From: Clostridia bacterium
GTDB lineage: Bacteria > Bacillota > Clostridia > Oscillospirales > CAG-272
Direction of reading: 5' to 3'
Length of the DNA: 6,689 nucleotides
Assembly: GCA_900763885.1 (NCBI GenBank)
Contig: CAAFLY010000281.1
Span: 1 to 6,689, forward strand
Position 1 is the first letter of the stretch. Every line of letters starts with the position of its first letter. Made by a program: the position numbers and the translations under genes. Below the pieces are notes generated by a model. That model ran no database searches, was not told where the DNA came from, and was given only the letters and a program-made list of their open reading frames with translations. Below, one piece after another: positions 4,649 to 6,689 of the stretch.

Positions 4649-6689
4649 TTATTCGTCCCCCGTTTCCTCTTCTGCCAGACCAATCTGTTCCCCTTCCGCA
4701 AGCGGTTTGGCAGACAATTCCGTCATGAGCGACTGCGCAATCCCGACTGCCGGAATCTTATTTTTGCGCAGCCGAACGGCTCCCGGATATTTCCGCAGCA
4801 CATCGCCGGAGACCACCTCGCGCACTGTGATTCCTTCCTTCATACTAAATAAAATCACTCCCTGTGAGGTACGTGTCGTCTTTACTGGGATCAGCGCGGA
4901 CGAAATCAGGATGCCCTTGCCCGCCGTATTGAGAAGAAGCAGATCCTTTGTCTTGTCCTCATAGATCAGCGCAACAATCGGCGATACATCCGACAGCGCA
5001 CCTGTAAGCTTACGACGGTTGTTCTTCGTTTCATATGCCTTGATAGGAATCCGCACACCCTTGCCGTTTGCGAATATGCAGATGAGATGCTCGTTTTCCG
5101 GATAGCTGTGCATTGCCTTCATCATGATCGGATGCTCGTCGTCGTCCATCTCCAGCTTTGCCGGGATATACTCGCCGAGCGCAGACGCCTTGGTGTTCTC
5201 GAAATCGTCCACCTTGGCTTTGTACACCTGCGCCTTGTCCGTGAAGAAAAGCAGCTCCGCCAGATTGTCCGTATCCTCCGCGCTGACGATTTCATCCCCG
5301 TCCTTGAGCTTGTGCTCGTCCGCCAACCGGAGCGACTGTCGTGTAATCTTCTTAAAATAGCCTTCCTTGGTCAGCGTGACGTGTACATCGTACCGCTCCA
5401 CAGGCTCCTCTTCCGGCACCTCTACGATCTCCTCTGCGTACATGAGCTGTGTTTTTCGGGGTTTGCCGTATTTTTTCTTGATTTCCGTGAGCTGTTTGAT
5501 GATGATCGCCTTGATGCGCAGCTCGTCTCGGATGGTGTCCTCCAGCTCACCGATTTCTTTCTGGAGCGTTTCGATCTCTTGGATCCGTTCCAAAATGTAC
5601 TCCCGATTCAAATGGCGCAGTCGGATTTCCGCGATGTAGTCCGCTTGAATCTCATCGATGGAGAAGCCTTCCATTAGCCGCGGCACAACATCCGATTCCT
5701 TTTCCGTTTCGCGCACGATCCGGATCGCTTTGTCGATGTCCAGTAGAATTTTGCCGAGTCCACGCAGGAGATGGAGCTTTTCCCGTTTCTTTTCGAGATC
5801 GTAGGTCAGCTCCCGGCGCACACACTCCATACGGAACCGGATCCATTCCCGCAGGATCTCCCGCAAACCAAGCAGCTGCGGCGCTTTGTCCACGATCACG
5901 TTGAAGTTGCACGCAAACGTATCCTCCAGAGTTGTCAGCTTATATAGGCGATTCATCAGCGCGTCTGCATCCGTGCCGCGTCGCACATCAAGGGCCAGTT
6001 TGAAGCCGCTTAAGCTGATCTCGTCGCGTACATCGGTGATCTCCTTGATTTTACCCTCCTTCACCAGATCGAGGATCCGCTTCAGAATGATCTCAATGGA
6101 GGTGGAATACGGGATCTGCAGCACCTCAATGCAGCTGTTCTGCTTGTCGTAGGTATATCGCGCGCGCAAACGGACGCTGCCGACACCGGTTTCATATAAG
6201 GTGCGCATTTGGTCTCGATCGTAAACGAGGTTGCCGCCACCCGCGAAATCCGGTGCGATCACGATGTCGAGCAGCTTATCGACGGAAATGTCTGGCTTTT
6301 TGAGCATGGCAATCGTCCCATCACAGATCTCCGCCAAATTGAAGGAACAGATACTGGACTGGAGACCTACGGCAATCCCGGTATTGGGAGATACGAGGAT
6401 ATTCGGAAAGGAGGTGGGCAAAAGCGACGGTTCCGTTGTGGTGTTGTCGTAGTTCGGGATCATCTCGACAGCGTTTTTCTCAATGCCTCCGAAAATCTCC
6501 GTACAAAACGAATCCAGCTTGGCTTCAGTATAACGGGGTGCTGCCGGTGCCATATCCCTGCTGTACTGCTTTCCAAAGCTCCCTTTGGAGTCGATGAACG
6601 GATGAAGGAGCGCTTCATTGCCGCGCGTCAGACGAACCATGGTATCGTAAATCGTGGCGTCTCCGTGTGGATTGAGCTTCATGGTTTCT
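4649..6689 (-). CDS. parC: Type IIA DNA topoisomerase subunit A (topoisomerase IV ParC-type), 5' end outside window
   Basis: This is the DNA breakage-reunion subunit of a gyrase/topoisomerase IV enzyme, which passes one DNA duplex through another. The frame is open to the right edge; the first ATG in the window (6680-6682) is internal, since the text starts at the PHGD helix. By comparison with GyrA/ParC about 70-80 N-terminal residues are missing. Numbered from that ATG: NPHGD at 4-8; catalytic tyrosine Y51 in PRYTEAKL; NYDNTTTEPSLLPT at 77-90; LLGLREILREWIRFR (270-284) leading into the long coiled coil and dimer interface (about 285-405); and a beta-pinwheel C-terminal domain (about 430-650) with an acidic tail. 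No GyrA box (Q-R-R-G-G-K-G type) is present: SLRLADEHKLKDGDEI occupies the expected place after blade 1. This favours topoisomerase IV over gyrase. The Ser position of the quinolone-determining region is Ala9, and the following acidic position is Asp13. The expected parE partner would lie upstream, beyond the edge. Some databases would name this gyrase subunit A. The stop is TAA. Confidence 0.9.
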   Translation of the reverse strand, partial: ETMKLNPHGDATIYDTMVRLTRGNEALLHPFIDSKGSFGKQYSRDMAPAAPRYTEAKLDSFCTEIFGGIEKNAVEMIPNYDNTTTEPSLLPTSFPNILVSPNTGIAVGLQSSICSFNLAEICDGTIAMLKKPDISVDKLLDIVIAPDFAGGGNLVYDRDQMRTLYETGVGSVRLRARYTYDKQNSCIEVLQIPYSTSIEIILKRILDLVKEGKIKEITDVRDEISLSGFKLALDVRRGTDADALMNRLYKLTTLEDTFACNFNVIVDKAPQLLGLREILREWIRFRMECVRRELTYDLEKKREKLHLLRGLGKILLDIDKAIRIVRETEKESDVVPRLMEGFSIDEIQADYIAEIRLRHLNREYILERIQEIETLQKEIGELEDTIRDELRIKAIIIKQLTEIKKKYGKPRKTQLMYAEEIVEVPEEEPVERYDVHVTLTKEGYFKKITRQSLRLADEHKLKDGDEIVSAEDTDNLAELLFFTDKAQVYKAKVDDFENTKASALGEYIPAKLEMDDDEHPIMMKAMHSYPENEHLICIFANGKGVRIPIKAYETKNNRRKLTGALSDVSPIVALIYEDKTKDLLLLNTAGKGILISSALIPVKTTRTSQGVILFSMKEGITVREVVSGDVLRKYPGAVRLRKNKIPAVGIAQSLMTELSAKPLAEGEQIGLAEEETGDE

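Noticed and set aside
5087..5677. 196-codon plus-strand open frame opposite the topoisomerase gene
   Set aside because: Its Leu/Val/Arg/His-rich composition mirrors the coiled coil on the other strand, and it has no family resemblance.

Overview
The window looks like chromosome from a clostridial (Bacillota) bacterium. This rests on the family resemblance of the proteins: a divergent clostridial-type type IIA topoisomerase A subunit, a SpoIID/LytB-family cell-wall enzyme and a Firmicutes-style MFS permease. Strong purine-rich ribosome binding sites, TTG start use and U-tract terminators agree with it. Genus and species cannot be read from the sequence. I see no insertion sequence, CRISPR array or phage gene.

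Layout, left to right. Bases 1-89 hold nothing I can support. Bases 90-249 are a compact plus-strand RNA unit: a near-consensus sigma-A-type promoter, a 75-nt tRNA-Arg(CCU)-like sequence and a 12-bp intrinsic terminator. The tRNA-like sequence keeps its acceptor stem, loop consensus and Arg identity positions, but two stems are broken. A second hairpin (259-304) with a U-tract on both strands separates this unit from the minus-strand genes and probably ends the MFS transcript. All protein genes are on the minus strand, so they are read from right to left. In reading order they are: a topoisomerase IV-type A subunit (4649 to the right edge, 5' end missing); its terminator (4560-4601); a promoter with a dyad at the start site and a leader hairpin (4391-4466); an uncharacterised secreted or anchored coiled-coil protein (3788-4354); a large SpoIID/LytB-domain protein (1699-3804); and a 12-TM MFS permease (378-1613).

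The two envelope genes overlap by 17 bp, and the second starts at a TTG with a strong Shine-Dalgarno inside the end of the first. They are therefore very likely one translationally coupled unit acting outside the membrane on peptidoglycan. The MFS gene follows after 85 bp without a clear terminator or a good promoter, so it may be read through from the same transcript. The topoisomerase gene is functionally separate; its missing start and a likely parE partner lie beyond the right edge.

The points most worth a second look are the decayed but apparently transcribed tRNA-Arg, the unknown protein paired with the SPOR-like/SpoIID protein, and the operator-like dyad at that pair's predicted start site. 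I do not see a clear novel defence or mobile system here.
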